From NCBI GenBank assembly GCA_007922305.1, contig ML677374.1, positions 5,653,991 to 5,717,990 on the forward strand: 64,000 nt of DNA, written 5' to 3'. The translations under genes were made by a program, and so were the position numbers. The notes below the pieces were generated by a model. The model was given only the letters and a program-made list of their open reading frames with translations, was not told the origin of the DNA and made no database searches. Of this stretch, positions 36,001-43,560 are shown one piece after another (position 1 is the stretch's first letter; the number at the start of each line of letters is the position of its first letter). The stretch is from Dermatemys mawii. Taxonomy: Eukaryota > Chordata > Testudines > Dermatemydidae.

Positions 36001-36444
36001 ATGGGAGTAGTCCCAAGAAAATTTACGCAATGCACTCCTTTTATTAAGTACTAAATTTGACTCCTGCTAATAAAAAAGATGACGAATATGCAGTTCACAT
36101 TATCGAAGGCAAAATAGCCTGAGAGAGGAAGAATGGAACAGGGTTAAATTATCATGTTCTTCAATTTTTTTTTCTTTTGGATTTCTTTAGGAAAGAAGCT
36201 TTTTGGTGAAGGTTACAGTGGACTAGAATATGATTACAGAGGTCTCATTAAACTGTACAATTCCATTGGCAATTATGAGAAAGTATTTGAATACCACAAT
36301 ATTTTGGCCAGTTGGAACCGGTTGCGGGATCGACAGTTCTCAGTTACAGATGCTTTGGAGGATGTAAGCACCAGCCCTCAATCCACTGAAGAAGTAGTCC
36401 AGTCTTTTCTGATATCTCAGAACATTGATGGACAGAATAGCTAG
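8957..36444 (+). CDS. APPBP2: Amyloid protein-binding protein 2 (13 coding exons, complete)
   Basis: Thirteen exons join with no frame break: 8957-9097, 20911-20999, 23714-23865, 24618-24741, 27352-27520, 29262-29351, 30738-30805, 30882-30987, 31907-32031, 32287-32372, 34504-34694, 35170-35335 and 36191-36444. They total 1761 nt (586 residues plus TAG), against 585 residues in human as I recall. Every intron is GT-AG. The product begins MAAVELEWVPETLYNTAIS and ends SFLISQNIDGQNS, which identifies APPBP2 (PAT1). Known role: a kinesin-light-chain-like TPR protein that binds the basolateral sorting signal in the APP tail and microtubules, and a CUL2-RING substrate receptor reading C-terminal glycine degrons. 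The N-terminus around residues 35-60 (SLPENIQFDVYYK onward) is the likely Elongin-binding region. TPR-like helices fill about residues 285-535. The promoter is a CpG island. CHCT1 lies downstream in convergent orientation. Confidence 0.97.
11123..11314. mobile_element. hAT-type MITE, second family
   Basis: Perfect 14-bp inverted ends CAGGCCTGCACAAC and GTTGTGCAGGCCTG, with 8-bp flanking duplications CCCTAGAT (11115-11122) and CCCTAGAC (11315-11322). The interior is G-rich. It is 192 bp long, in intron 1 of APPBP2. Confidence 0.85.
11703..11910. mobile_element. Non-autonomous DNA transposon, GGGCTTGTCTACACT ends
   Basis: The left end is GGGCTTGTCTACACTGTG and the right end CATGTAGGCAAGCC is its imperfect inverse. 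Flanks TAA (11700-11702) and TTA (11911-11913) fit a Harbinger-like TWA target. Confidence 0.5.
13060..13445. mobile_element. GC-rich insertion in intron 1, probable DNA-transposon derivative
   Basis: A GC-rich island in AT-rich intron beginning GGCCAGCCTTAAGGGTGGGC. The opening resembles a common sauropsid DNA-transposon terminus, but I could not pair it with a right end. Confidence 0.35.
13985..14110 (+). mobile_element. CR1-like reverse transcriptase scrap
   Basis: One frame reads AVLGPVFDISDVEEDVDSNL then VKFANDTVLQ, a decayed version of the LINE RT catalytic block (VLGPVLFNIF ... FADDT). The catalytic Asp pair is damaged to ANDT. Confidence 0.6.
14483..14733. mobile_element. Decayed DNA transposon, GTCTACAC-ended
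   Basis: The ends ACTTAGTCTACACACAAAG and TTTAGATGTAGCCTTGAG form a weak inverted pair. The interior (GCAGCAACGGAAAATCTCCT, GGCGTAGCTGCTGC) is shared with 3684 and 18441. Confidence 0.4.
15795..16330 (-). mobile_element. CR1 LINE 3' portion, reverse orientation
   Basis: Read on the + strand it shows the familiar reverse-complement CR1 phrases: AAGGCCTGAAGGGATTGTTG, AAACATCCAGTTCTTGATTT, ATAAGGCATGTTTTCCAATC, TTCTTATGGCTCTTCTGTGA and GAGCCAAATACAGAAGCATT. It is diverged, with no usable frame. Confidence 0.75.
16794..16962. repeat. Direct tandem duplication, unit about 80 bp
   Basis: 16794-16873 and 16884-16962 are near-identical (AAGTGTCAGATCTTCAAGCA ... CTTCTGTAGAAGAATA). The second copy lacks one T in a T-run, and a 10-bp spacer separates them. 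The near-identity implies a recent event. Confidence 0.9.
16975..17130. repeat. Old SINE-like fragment
   Basis: GTCCTTTCATCCTGAAGGGC then CAAAGCACTTTGCAGGACTT resembles deeply conserved amniote SINE/MIR-type sequence. It is weak and too diverged for classification. Confidence 0.35.
17543..18108 (-). mobile_element. Penelope-like element 3' end with GIY-YIG remnant
   Basis: The + strand begins with the inverse of the tail (TTAGCAGCCGTGCTAGTCTG) and TAAGCTTTCATGGGCTATAG. On the minus strand 18103-17879 stays open and reads NHNIQKPVGEHFNLPGHSIK, DLMVSVLKQKNFQNRLQRET and INQGLNRT, the C-terminal part of a PLE GIY-YIG endonuclease, then TGA. The 5' part is missing (truncated insertion). Confidence 0.8.
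18109..18310. mobile_element. DNA-transposon remnant adjoining the PLE
   Basis: Starts GGTTTGTCTGTACAGAGAA and ends GTTGTAGAGAAGACCTT, a weak inverted pair. The interior is rich in GTTTAAC/AAACCAGTTT. Confidence 0.4.
18441..18618. mobile_element. GTCTAC-ended non-autonomous DNA transposon
   Basis: GGGCCTGGTCTACTT on the left and AGTGTAGACAATCCC on the right are inverted ends. It shares its interior (AGCTACAGCAACAGAAAAAG) with the remnants at 3684 and 14483. Confidence 0.55.
19552..19599. repeat. Two tandem copies of a 24-bp unit
   Basis: GTTTTGATTAGGTTTCTGTT plus TCTC is repeated twice exactly. It is a minor tandem duplication in intron 1. Confidence 0.85.
20911..20999 (+). CDS. APPBP2: APPBP2 exon 2, residues 48-77
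   Basis: Encodes LYQQGRLCQLGSEFCELEVF and then AKVLRALDK, continuing directly from exon 1. The acceptor is a pyrimidine-rich tract ending TTCTTCCAG and the donor is AAAG/GTAACT. The length of 89 nt leaves two bases (AG) that complete Arg77 with exon 3. Together with the end of exon 1 it would contribute to the Elongin/CUL2-binding N-terminus (family knowledge). Confidence 0.96.
21000..23713 (+). other. APPBP2 intron 2
   Basis: Contains a hAT-like element (about 21165-21610) with a GC-rich interior. The rest is ordinary AT-rich intron ending in a long T-run before exon 3. No coding signal was seen. Confidence 0.75.
21165..21610. mobile_element. hAT-like non-autonomous element, third type
   Basis: The right end GCCACAGGTTGGCCACCCCTG and the left part GGAGTTGAGCATCTCAGG followed by GAGCCAGAATTTACCCACGT resemble CAGGGGT-ended hAT MITEs with GAGCCACA blocks. 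The interior is GC-rich. The left boundary and target duplication are unclear. Confidence 0.55.
23714..23865 (+). CDS. APPBP2: APPBP2 exon 3, residues 77-128
   Basis: Encodes RHLLHHCFQALMDHGVKVAS followed by VLAYSFSRWCSYIAESDSDVKDKAIQ and IGFVLG. The acceptor CTTTCAG and donor TTTAG/GTAAGT are strong. Relative to the mammalian protein I recall, SRWCS replaces SRRCS, a non-conservative change in a slowly evolving protein. Confidence 0.96.
24618..24741 (+). CDS. APPBP2: APPBP2 exon 4, residues 128-169
   Basis: Begins GGFLSDAGWYSDAEKVF after the acceptor TTTCCAG and ends HWCRAVECCVR at donor AAG/GTAAGC. The middle reads SSCHQLCSLHDEMPHWC, where the mammalian sequence I recall has LSCLQLCTLHDEMLHWF. 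That gives several hydrophobic-to-polar, Pro or Cys replacements in a helical repeat. The reading frame and splice sites are intact. Confidence 0.95.
25708..25992 (+). mobile_element. Harbinger-like MITE, copy B
   Basis: Runs CGGGTATGTTTTCACT... to ...AGTGTAGACCAAGC with CTA on both sides. It shares TCAATTTATCACATCTCGTC, AGATGCGATAAATCAATCGC and GAAGTTGCGTATCTTAGGTC with copies A and C. It lies in APPBP2 intron 4. Confidence 0.65.
26341..26385 (-). mobile_element. Short Penelope-like 3' fragment
   Basis: AAGGTGGGTGAGGTAATACC TTTTATTGGAT matches the tail found at 7583. Confidence 0.5.
27352..27520 (+). CDS. APPBP2: APPBP2 exon 5, residues 169-225
   Basis: Encodes LLHVRNGNCKYHLGEETFK, then a TPR-like helix (AQSYMDKLAKHGQKANKAAL) and YGELCALLFAKSHYDE. 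The acceptor is TTTTACTCAG, the donor GAG/GTAAGT, and the exon ends in phase 0. The changes from the mammalian form are mostly conservative (LAKHGQK for LSKHGQQ). Confidence 0.96.
27633..27664. repeat. TG/AG microsatellite
   Basis: A (GT)n run switching to (GA)n, about 32 bp, 113 bp after the exon 5 donor. Confidence 0.95.
28181..28510. mobile_element. Tc1/mariner-like (Tigger-type) MITE
   Basis: 27-bp inverted ends, CAGTAGAACCTTAAAGTTAT on the left and the inverse of CATAACTTTGAGGTTCTACTG on the right, differ at about two positions and lie next to TA. There is no coding content. It is 330 bp, in APPBP2 intron 5. Confidence 0.75.
29000..29110 (-). repeat. MIR-like SINE fragment
   Basis: TAACTGACTCTTTATATGAA and TTTTCTTGGCTGTAAAATGA resemble the inverse of the MIR core (TTTACAGATG...). 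It is an ancient repeat. Confidence 0.45.
29262..29351 (+). CDS. APPBP2: APPBP2 exon 6, residues 226-255
   Basis: Exactly 30 codons between the acceptor TTCCGCAG and donor AAAG/GTGAAT, phase 0 on both sides. Encodes AYKWCIEAMKEIKVGLPVKV and VVDVLRQASK. Skipping this exon would not shift the frame. Confidence 0.95.
29352..30737 (+). other. APPBP2 intron 6
   Basis: About 780 bases of unremarkable sequence followed by a roughly 500-bp inverted-terminal-repeat element (30131-30630) that ends about 100 bp before exon 7. Confidence 0.7.
30131..30630. mobile_element. DNA transposon with GATTAAG inverted ends
   Basis: The left end GATTAAGGCTGAAATTTAGTC and the right end GACAACATCTTAGTCTTAATC are inverted. 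A second internal palindrome (TATTTTTAGTAACAGTTGGG against ACTTTTACTAAAAATATCC) lies near the right end. The interior is GC-rich without a frame. It resembles a common turtle repeat. Confidence 0.6.
30738..30805 (+). CDS. APPBP2: APPBP2 exon 7, residues 256-278
   Basis: A short 68-nt exon after TTTTTAG encoding ACVVKREFKKAEQLIKHAVY and LA. It ends with two bases (CG) that complete Arg278 with exon 8. Only 76 bp separate it from exon 8, the shortest intron of the gene. KKAEQLIKHAVYLAR is the second helix of a TPR-type pair. Confidence 0.95.
30882..30987 (+). CDS. APPBP2: APPBP2 exon 8, residues 278-313
   Basis: Encodes EHFGAKHPKYSDTLLDYGFY followed by LLNVDNICQSVAIYQ. The acceptor is TCTTTCCAG and the donor CAG/GTAAGT, ending in phase 0. 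The GxxHPxxxxxLxxxGxxL pattern is the kinesin-light-chain-type TPR spacing. Confidence 0.96.
31907..32031 (+). CDS. APPBP2: APPBP2 exon 9, residues 314-355
   Basis: Encodes TALDIRQSVFGGKNIHVATA, then HEDLAYSSYVHQYSSGKFDNA. The acceptor is ACTATTTCAG and the donor ACT/GTGAGT. It continues the TPR array (ALDIRQSVFGGKNIHVATAHEDLA). Confidence 0.96.
32287..32372 (+). CDS. APPBP2: APPBP2 exon 10, residues 355-384
   Basis: Encodes FHAERAIGIITHILPEDHLL followed by LASSKRVK. The acceptor is TTGTTTCAG and the donor AAAG/GTAGAC, leaving one base. The residues match the mammalian protein closely as I recall it. Confidence 0.96.
32373..34503 (+). other. APPBP2 intron 10
   Basis: About 2.1 kb with no recognisable repeat, RNA gene or conserved exon. 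Introns 3 (23866-24617), 8 (30988-31906), 11 (34695-35169) and 12 (35336-36190) are similarly plain. Intron 12 carries a short ACC/CAC-rich run at 35881-35906. Confidence 0.6.
34504..34694 (+). CDS. APPBP2: APPBP2 exon 11, residues 384-447
   Basis: Encodes ALILEEIAIDCHNKETEQRL, then LQEAHDLHLSSLQLAKKAFG and the TPR helix TAKHYGNLGRLYQSMRKFK. The acceptor is CCATATTCAG and the donor AAG/GTAAGA, phase 0 at the end. It is the longest internal exon and the most conserved part of the repeat array. Confidence 0.97.
35170..35335 (+). CDS. APPBP2: APPBP2 exon 12, residues 448-503
   Basis: Encodes EAEEMHIKAIQIKEQLLGQE, then DYEVALSVGHLASLYNYDMN and QYENAEKLYLRSIAI, two canonical TPR helical pairs. 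The acceptor is ATCTTTCAG. The donor is TCG/GTGTGT, weaker than the others in this gene. Reading through it gives one further codon and then TAA. Confidence 0.96.
35881..35906. repeat. ACC/CAC-rich low-complexity run
   Basis: ACCACCACCACACCACACCA CCCCC in APPBP2 intron 12. Confidence 0.9.
36191..36444 (+). CDS. APPBP2: APPBP2 exon 13 (terminal coding part), residues 503-586
   Basis: Encodes GKKLFGEGYSGLEYDYRGLI, a last TPR pair (KLYNSIGNYEKVFEYHN), and the C-terminal tail DALEDVSTSPQSTEEVVQSF ending NIDGQNS then TAG. The acceptor is TTTCTTTAG. The final residues differ from the mammalian tail I recall (NVEGPSC), where variation is expected. Confidence 0.97.
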
Positions 36445-36717
36445 AGAACTTGGTCAATTAACCAATTAAGGTTTTCCCCCCAGATTACAAGGGAGAGTCA
36501 TACTGTGAAATCTAAACCATGCAGTTTTCTGGGGGCTGGAATTTGCATTGAAACACTGGTCCAGACCATTGAAGAGTGCCCATACAGATGAATAGAGTTA
36601 AGTTCTTATCAGCATGTGTATGGCATGTTTAGTTTGGCTTATTAAATCTGAATACCAAACACCAGGATCCCCCTCCCCCTTCTTTTGCAAAAGAAGCTTC
36701 TTTGCAGGAAATCTGCA

Positions 36718-36733
36718 AATAAACTTAAATAAA
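36718..36733 (+). terminator. Candidate proximal polyadenylation signals
   Basis: Two AATAAA hexamers at 36718 and 36728, about 275 bases after the stop codon. If used they would give a short-UTR isoform. Confidence 0.4.
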
Positions 36734-39700
36734 ACTGTTTAAGAGTTAAGAGTTGCATTCTTATTATGAAAGGAAGGTTTCAGCAAGAAAATTCTTCCAA
36801 CAGATAGAAGTAATAAATACTTTATTGCAAGAAATGAAAAAGGTGTTTATACTTTATGCATTGTAGCAGAGCTAATGATAAATATTAACAAAAGAGGAAA
36901 TGCCCTAGCTTTGTTTGCTGCCTTATGAAGAAAAGTGGCAAAGAACCACTCCAGAAAGAAGTGTATGTGTTGTAAACCATGCTAGTTTGTTATGGAAGTA
37001 ACTGCCGTGTGTTGTTTTTAATCATCTGAATTGGACCAGCATTCATCTGAAAGTGATAGAAGATCCAGTAGACCAGCATCCAAATTTCCTTTGGTACAGT
37101 ACAAGAGCTATAATAATTTTCCATAAAAGGACCAGGAGAATCAAAAGTGGACCAGCCTGTCTAGAAAAGAGTCTTTGGACCAGTGGCTTTCATTTAATAT
37201 TTCTGCCCCTGCATTCACTTTTACAGTAGAATTATTTCATTTAGATGTACGATCAGTGATAGTACAAAAATATATTCATGTGATAGATACAAAACTAGGA
37301 ATTGAACGTTCTTTAGCAGTTGCGATGGCATGTTTTCAGCTAGTAAGCTTGTACAGATATTAAAATGTCAATGCCATAAGCAAAAACTAGAAATGCTTAA
37401 CTATTTGCTGCAGCCATTCTTATCCTTTTTAAATGGGCTTACTCTAATAATTGAGGCAGTAACTTGTTTATACTGACTAATAGTTTTGTATTTCAATCCA
37501 GTTCAATTTTATGTTTCTGAAGATCACAACTTATTGTACATTTTGCAGGGGTCAGTGGAAAATGCCAAAAAAGCACAACAGGTCTTTTTTTTGTGATGCT
37601 TCATTTCTACATTAAACAACAGTACAACCAGAAACTGATTCTTCTATGTTAATTTAAAAAGCATCAGTCAGATCTAAAGATCCCTTAACAACGCCTATCT
37701 CACTAGCTTGTCTTAATTTTTGTTTTGCGTTTTTTTATGTTGTTTTGTTTAATTGAACCAAGTCTGTTTTAATGTTGAGGTAATATTCAAAATTTGAAAA
37801 ATCTACGTAGCATAGCAAGCTAGAAATAAGTCATTGCTTTTACCTCAATTCTTATTATAGTGGCACAAACAGTGCCTCTATAGTTAAGGGTCTGTCAGTT
37901 TTCCCCCCTATTTTCAGGGGTTTATAATTTGGCTGTGAAAATTCAGTCCAGGTTGAAGCATGGCAAACAGCTACAGTACTTGGAGTGAATTTTTTTATTT
38001 GTTATGAAGGTTCTTTTTGTCTTCAGATTATCAGAGTGCAGAATACAAAAAAATAGAAGTTAATGATTTCAGACACTTCTTCGAACTCCTATAAGTTTAA
38101 TAATGGCTTTGGTTTTAAACTGAAAAATTGCAGGCCAATAGTTTGTAAACTAGTGCCTTCAAGTATTTTTTGAGGGAGAGTAACACCAAGTTTAAATAAA
38201 TTAGTTCCTTAATTTGGAAATGTGGCTTTAGTGCTAGTGTAGTTGTGATTCTTTCACTAAAAATAAAGGATGGCATAGGCACACCAGTAAAACAAGTAGC
38301 ATTAAGACTTCAACAGTTTTTAATGATTTATTGCGGTCTATCAAAAGCCAGCTTTTCATAATTTTATATGTAATCTTAAACTGTATTAGAGTCTCTATAG
38401 TAATTTTTGTTCAAATGAAAATTAGACTTTTTAAAATATCCCCAAACACATTTGCAAGAGAATTTGCAACTAAATAAATATTTAAGTCCCTAAATATTTG
38501 TTTACACTTTAGGAATAATTATAGACTATCTGGTAAATAATATGCATTAAAACTGATACATTGTTATGAGAGCTTGTTCTCATATTTTTAAACTTTTTTA
38601 AATAAAGTCACTTTAAATCTATTTAAAATAATACCCTTTATTTTATTTTAAACCTCAGAAATTCAGGGAAAAAAGCTTAAAATTCTGTCCGAAGCAAAAC
38701 TAGTGATCTATGTATTGCAGAAGTTCCTAGAAGGCTCAAAGTAGTAAGTAATCTTACATTCTCTGCAGATTCCATATGCTCTGGATTCCTAATCTTGGGT
38801 CTCTACTTCTAGTTTGTAACTCAGAGGGAACGCCCAAGTTCTCAGGGTTCTGGTTTTTATCTGAGATACTAGAAGATGTCCTATGCACTCACCTTTGCCA
38901 CTTTCGCAGGCTCCTTTATTGTTTCATCATCAGTTGCTTTCTAACAAAGTAATGCCACAGGTCCAGTATCATTCCTGCTCATCTGCTGATTAACTTAATA
39001 TTGCTTTGGGGAGTCTCGTCTTCCCTTGTTGCATCAAGTCTAAAATTTAGATTATAGACTCTTAGGGAGCATGGATAGTATCTTCTTCTTAGTGTTGTAA
39101 AGTACCTACCTTCTCTTTTTCCTTGAGGGGGTTGGCAACTGGGAGGCAGGGAGTGCAGAACATATCTTTTTTCTCCTTACAAAACATTTCAGTTCTTTTT
39201 TGTCCAAGTACTTTTTTGCTTTCCAGTGCACATTGGCTATATTTCAGCCAGTACAAGGGGTGCATTATGTGATCACTCAGGTGGAGATCTATGACCTGTT
39301 GAAGCAACTCCTATATTCTGAAGTGTCTGGGGGGTTTTATCTAGAGTGAACTTGAAACCCTAAAAGTTACCCAGAATTTTTTTCTTCTGCCAGCAGAGTA
39401 TGTGACCTAGAGAAACATGATTTTAAGCCTCTGAGTTCTCCCAATTAAATAAAACTACTTGAATGTTTTAGTACATTGCTGAATTGGGTCCTAGCGGACT
39501 ATCTGGTTGATTCTCACAGCTATAATGTAGCAGGTCTGAATGTCAAAGCCTATTACTTGCAGAGTAGAACAACTTCAGCTGGCAACTGCAGACGACTTAG
39601 TACAGGAGGCTTATCAAATAACCATGTGGCCTGCTCTAAATTCTGTACCTTGGCATCTTGACTTATGCTGCCTAGTTGCAGAACTTATTCCCCAGCTAGT

Positions 39701-42308
39701 GTTCCTCAAACTTTCCTGACACCTATAGTTTTCTGTTCAGGATCTCGCTTAAATTGCCCCTTCATGTTACTACGGAAGTCTTAAACCTCTTGTGTAGTTT
39801 ATTGAACTATTGTGTTTGACACACACAACTTGGTGGTGTTAGACGCATTGCCTGACTTTTCTTACTGCTGCTGCCTGTTGCAGCATGTTGTTGACACTTT
39901 GTTTAAAAAGCAGAGAGATTTTTGGGCCTTTAGGCTCCTATAAATGGGAATCCAGTGCATGTGATATTGTCGAAGAAAATGACTCGCCCTATAATTCTTC
40001 ATCTGAAAAAGATACCACATCTGTACATTACCCTTCATTCACCTTTAAAATTAAAGAAGTTTGTTCATGCTTTTTTCACCCTGTTTAGAACATATGCAAT
40101 TTTCTTGTGGCTGTAGATACAGGGTTGCAATTTAGGAGTATTTTTGCCACTTGTACATCGAGCAGCAAGCCATGAAACACTAGGCAGGGCTGGTCCACTG
40201 GCATTTGGAAAGTGCACTGGCAAGTTCCTCAAAGGGTCAACAACCTTGAGGAGTTACTGTATAATCTTAGGCTTGAAGTGGAAACCCAAGAGTGGGAATC
40301 CAGTGACATATTTTTTCCAAAAAACTACGTTTACAGATAAGTAATTTTTTTTTTTTTTTTTTTTAATCAGCTGCAATACTTTGATACAAGAGTGTCCAGG
40401 ACAGAATTCAGTCTTCGCTCCAAATTTCTCAGCTTTGGTTCTAAATTTAAAGCTCTAACATTTGTTTGAATGTAGGCTTTGGTTTTGTGCATCAGTTTTA
40501 TTTGTATCTTCTATTTTATTATGCAAACACTGCAAATTGTAAAGAAAAGGAAGAAAGTGATGTCAGGGATTCCTCCGTTCTTGGTTCCACTGTTCTTACA
40601 ACCAGAAACCATCTCAATCAACCGTAAGAATGGATGTTTTTTTTCCCAAACTCAGGAGGAGTATTTTTTTATGGAATGGGAGGAACAAATGCTAGTTTAA
40701 GATGGGCAAGAGGAAAAAGTCACAATAAGATGTTTAAACACACATCCCTCCGTTACTTGAAGTAAAATAGCTAGTAACTATTGCGCTCCAAACGGTTGGT
40801 CACTTATTTTGTGAGTCGTTACTTAGAGCCAGCAAGCATCTGCCTTTCTCTTTCATAGAAGTCTTTACATGCACTCACTACTTTGTTGTATAGATACCAA
40901 TTGTTTAAACTTTTTTCTTTCTTTTTTTTTTTTTTTTTGCACACAAGTGTTGATAAATAATTTTGAAAGTTTTTTTGTTGAATTCTAACTTATTAGGAAA
41001 ATAACTTTCTTTTCATAACTTTAAAAATTAAATTTAAAAAATGCTGCAGTCTGTAATTTGCTAATGGTGCCATTGTGCTGCTGCTTATGGTACAAAAAAA
41101 ATGCACATTTTATTTAATTACCTTTTTATAGTCGCACATACTGGTAGTTACAAAAAAGGAAAATGCATCGTGCCTAAAACATGATTGAATATGTTGACAA
41201 AACCTTTACTTGATTTTAAAACTGACTGGATTTTACTTTACAGCATGGTAGCAAAGATAGTTGGATGGATGTTGCTATTATCGGTCTCTAAACAAAGTTT
41301 CTAATCCTGTTGCCTGTGCAGAAACTTTATTGTTCTTAAAATTTTGTTAACATTTTTTGAAAAAAGTGTTGCTGGCCAAGCGCTAATTGCAAATCTGAAT
41401 ATTCTGTTAGTTGTGGATATTTCATGTTTGACACAAATTGGCTGTTGCACATTTCATCTCTTGGCCTTTTGGGGACTCTTGCTGTGGAGAGGAGGGATTC
41501 TATCCAGATATCTGGACTATATATACACATTTGACATCACCGGTAATGCTTTTGTCCCCAAATCTCAGGAGTGTTTTAGGCAGTGAAATAGGTTTCCCTT
41601 CACTGATACCAAGATGCGCGTTCTAGGGTCTTGTTAACAATATTTCATTGCAGTCCTAGGTATCTATAGCATGAGTGGCCTTAGTGAATTTGTTGAAGTG
41701 CACATTTTTTTTCTTCAAAAGTAAATTTTAAAATGAAAAATATATACTATATAAATATATAGAGAGATATCTAGAAACTTGGTTTGTGGTGCACAAGTTA
41801 AGTGTTGGATCACTAAATAACTGTCACAGGTACCATATGTGTAACTTTTTTTCTTTTTATGTATATTCCTTTATGGGAAGCAATGTTGCCATGGTAACTA
41901 AAACTTTACCATTTATTTCTTACCTTATGATGTGAATGAACTCTACATTTTATTGACTATTACCAAGTTCAGTACTATTTTTATACCTTTATTGTACTAC
42001 AGGGGATTTTAATTTAATAACATTCTAAAAAGATGTTGCTTGAACTATTTAAAGCAAAATACTAAAACAAAGACCACCTTTTAAACCGGAATCCCCACTT
42101 ACAGTGCCACAGTAATTTATATGAACGTATCTTGCTCATTATTAGACTTCGAAGACCATTCTATTTGTTGTGTCAATAACCTTTCGTATCCTACTTCACA
42201 TAAACTGCAGTGCCCAACATTATTTGTAACCATCAAACCATACTGAGTATGTTTGTAACCAGCATTGTGATATTCTGTAATTGTATTGCTAAAATGAATT
42301 ATTGACCT

Positions 42309-42314
42309 AATAAA
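42309..42314 (+). terminator. Candidate distal polyadenylation signal
   Basis: AATAAA in the context CCTAATAAATATAGTG. It lies at the end of the repeat-free block, before transposon-rich intergenic DNA resumes. Confidence 0.5.
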
Positions 42315-42330
42315 TATAGTGTTCCTGCAT

Positions 42331-43469
42331 CCATAGTATTTGCCTTGAATTTAGTTATAATTGTGCCCTCCAAAAAGCCTTTTCTTTTCCCCTCGATACC
42401 ATAAACATCCATAGAATCAAATAGACAACTTGCAGATTGCATACCTTTTAAAGCAAGTTCCACTGAGGGAACAAAAATGCAGTACCCTTCTTTGATGCTA
42501 AAGAGTGCATTACACCAATGAGTGAGTGTAATGCTTATCATTCTTTCTTGGGAGGAAAGGTGTGAATATTCTTTGGATTCCAAGGTGTATAGCTCCTACT
42601 TAAAGAAGAAAAGGATACTAAAAGCCTGATCTCCTTTCGAGAAGTATAACATTAGCTCTCTTCATCAGTTTAAACTCTAATTGTGGTTGTGGCAAGGGTG
42701 GTTTGTTGGGTTCTCTCTTAGACTTTGCACTTCTCAGCCAAACCTGACTCGCATTTCACCATTAAATAAAGTTTGAGTGGTTTTTAATTTTATTTTTTGT
42801 AAAGAAACATGATGTGGCAGCCTTATTTAAGCCTTAACTTTAGGCTTAATTACATTTTTTGCTAGAACTATATAATACATACATACATACAACACACACT
42901 CGTACTTACTCTGCTCTCATTGTGTTTATCTGTATATATACACGTCTTTGAAATGGAGTAAGATTTAAAAGGTCCATAGACTACAGAAGGACAGCAAATT
43001 GTGTGGGGATCGTGACTTATCTTTCCTTCAGTACATCTGTGCAGTTTAACTTTGGCTTTGAAAGGAACAAACTCACCATTTAGATAGAATCTGCTTGTTT
43101 GCCTGTCAGTACTTCTGGAAAAAGGATGCTAAATGAAACCAACTCACCTGCCTCCAGTGAGCTGCTTAGTTTTATAAAAGGAATAGGATATAAGGTCCTG
43201 CAAGTATTTTGGTCGTAGGTAGTAACTTAAATTTTATTCTTTTTTAACATCCTTTGCCATGTATTGAGTACTAGAAATGACTTCTTTTGACATTGGGCTG
43301 TTGTGACAAATCTCCAGTAATCAGAAAAGTAAAAAACATGGAAACTTACGTTGGGAATTACAGTGTATGGAGTATTTGATGGTTTGACTCCTGTTTCACA
43401 GGCATTTGCTGTTTTTTAGACAAGGATGCACTTTTAAACGGTTTTATTTCTATTTATTATTCCTGTTTT
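42331..43469. other. Intergenic, no gene seen
   Basis: Downstream of the presumed APPBP2 end. It includes an ATAC microsatellite at 42875-42891. No coding signal. Confidence 0.5.
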
Positions 43470-43560
43470 AGTAGAGTACCTGTAATGTGCTAAACGCTGT
43501 CCACAGAGAGAGAGAGTCTACCACAAAGAGTTTACAATCTAACGAGATTTCAACAGACTC
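43470..43560. repeat. Old SINE-like fragment
   Basis: GTAATGTGCTAAACGCTGTC ... CAAAGAGTTTACAATCTAAC is a widely recurring ancient amniote repeat motif (GTGCTAAGCGCTGTACA ... AAGAGCTTACAATCTAA). Confidence 0.45.

Larger units (their letters stand above)
36445..42330 (+). other. Probable long 3' UTR of APPBP2
   Basis: AT-rich sequence after the stop, notably free of the transposon insertions that crowd the flanks, which is typical of a retained 3' UTR. AATAAA signals occur early (36718, 36728) and an apt distal one at 42309. A distal end would make a UTR of about 5.9 kb; the human transcript is also known to have a 3' UTR of several kb. The extent is an inference without transcript data. Confidence 0.6.
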
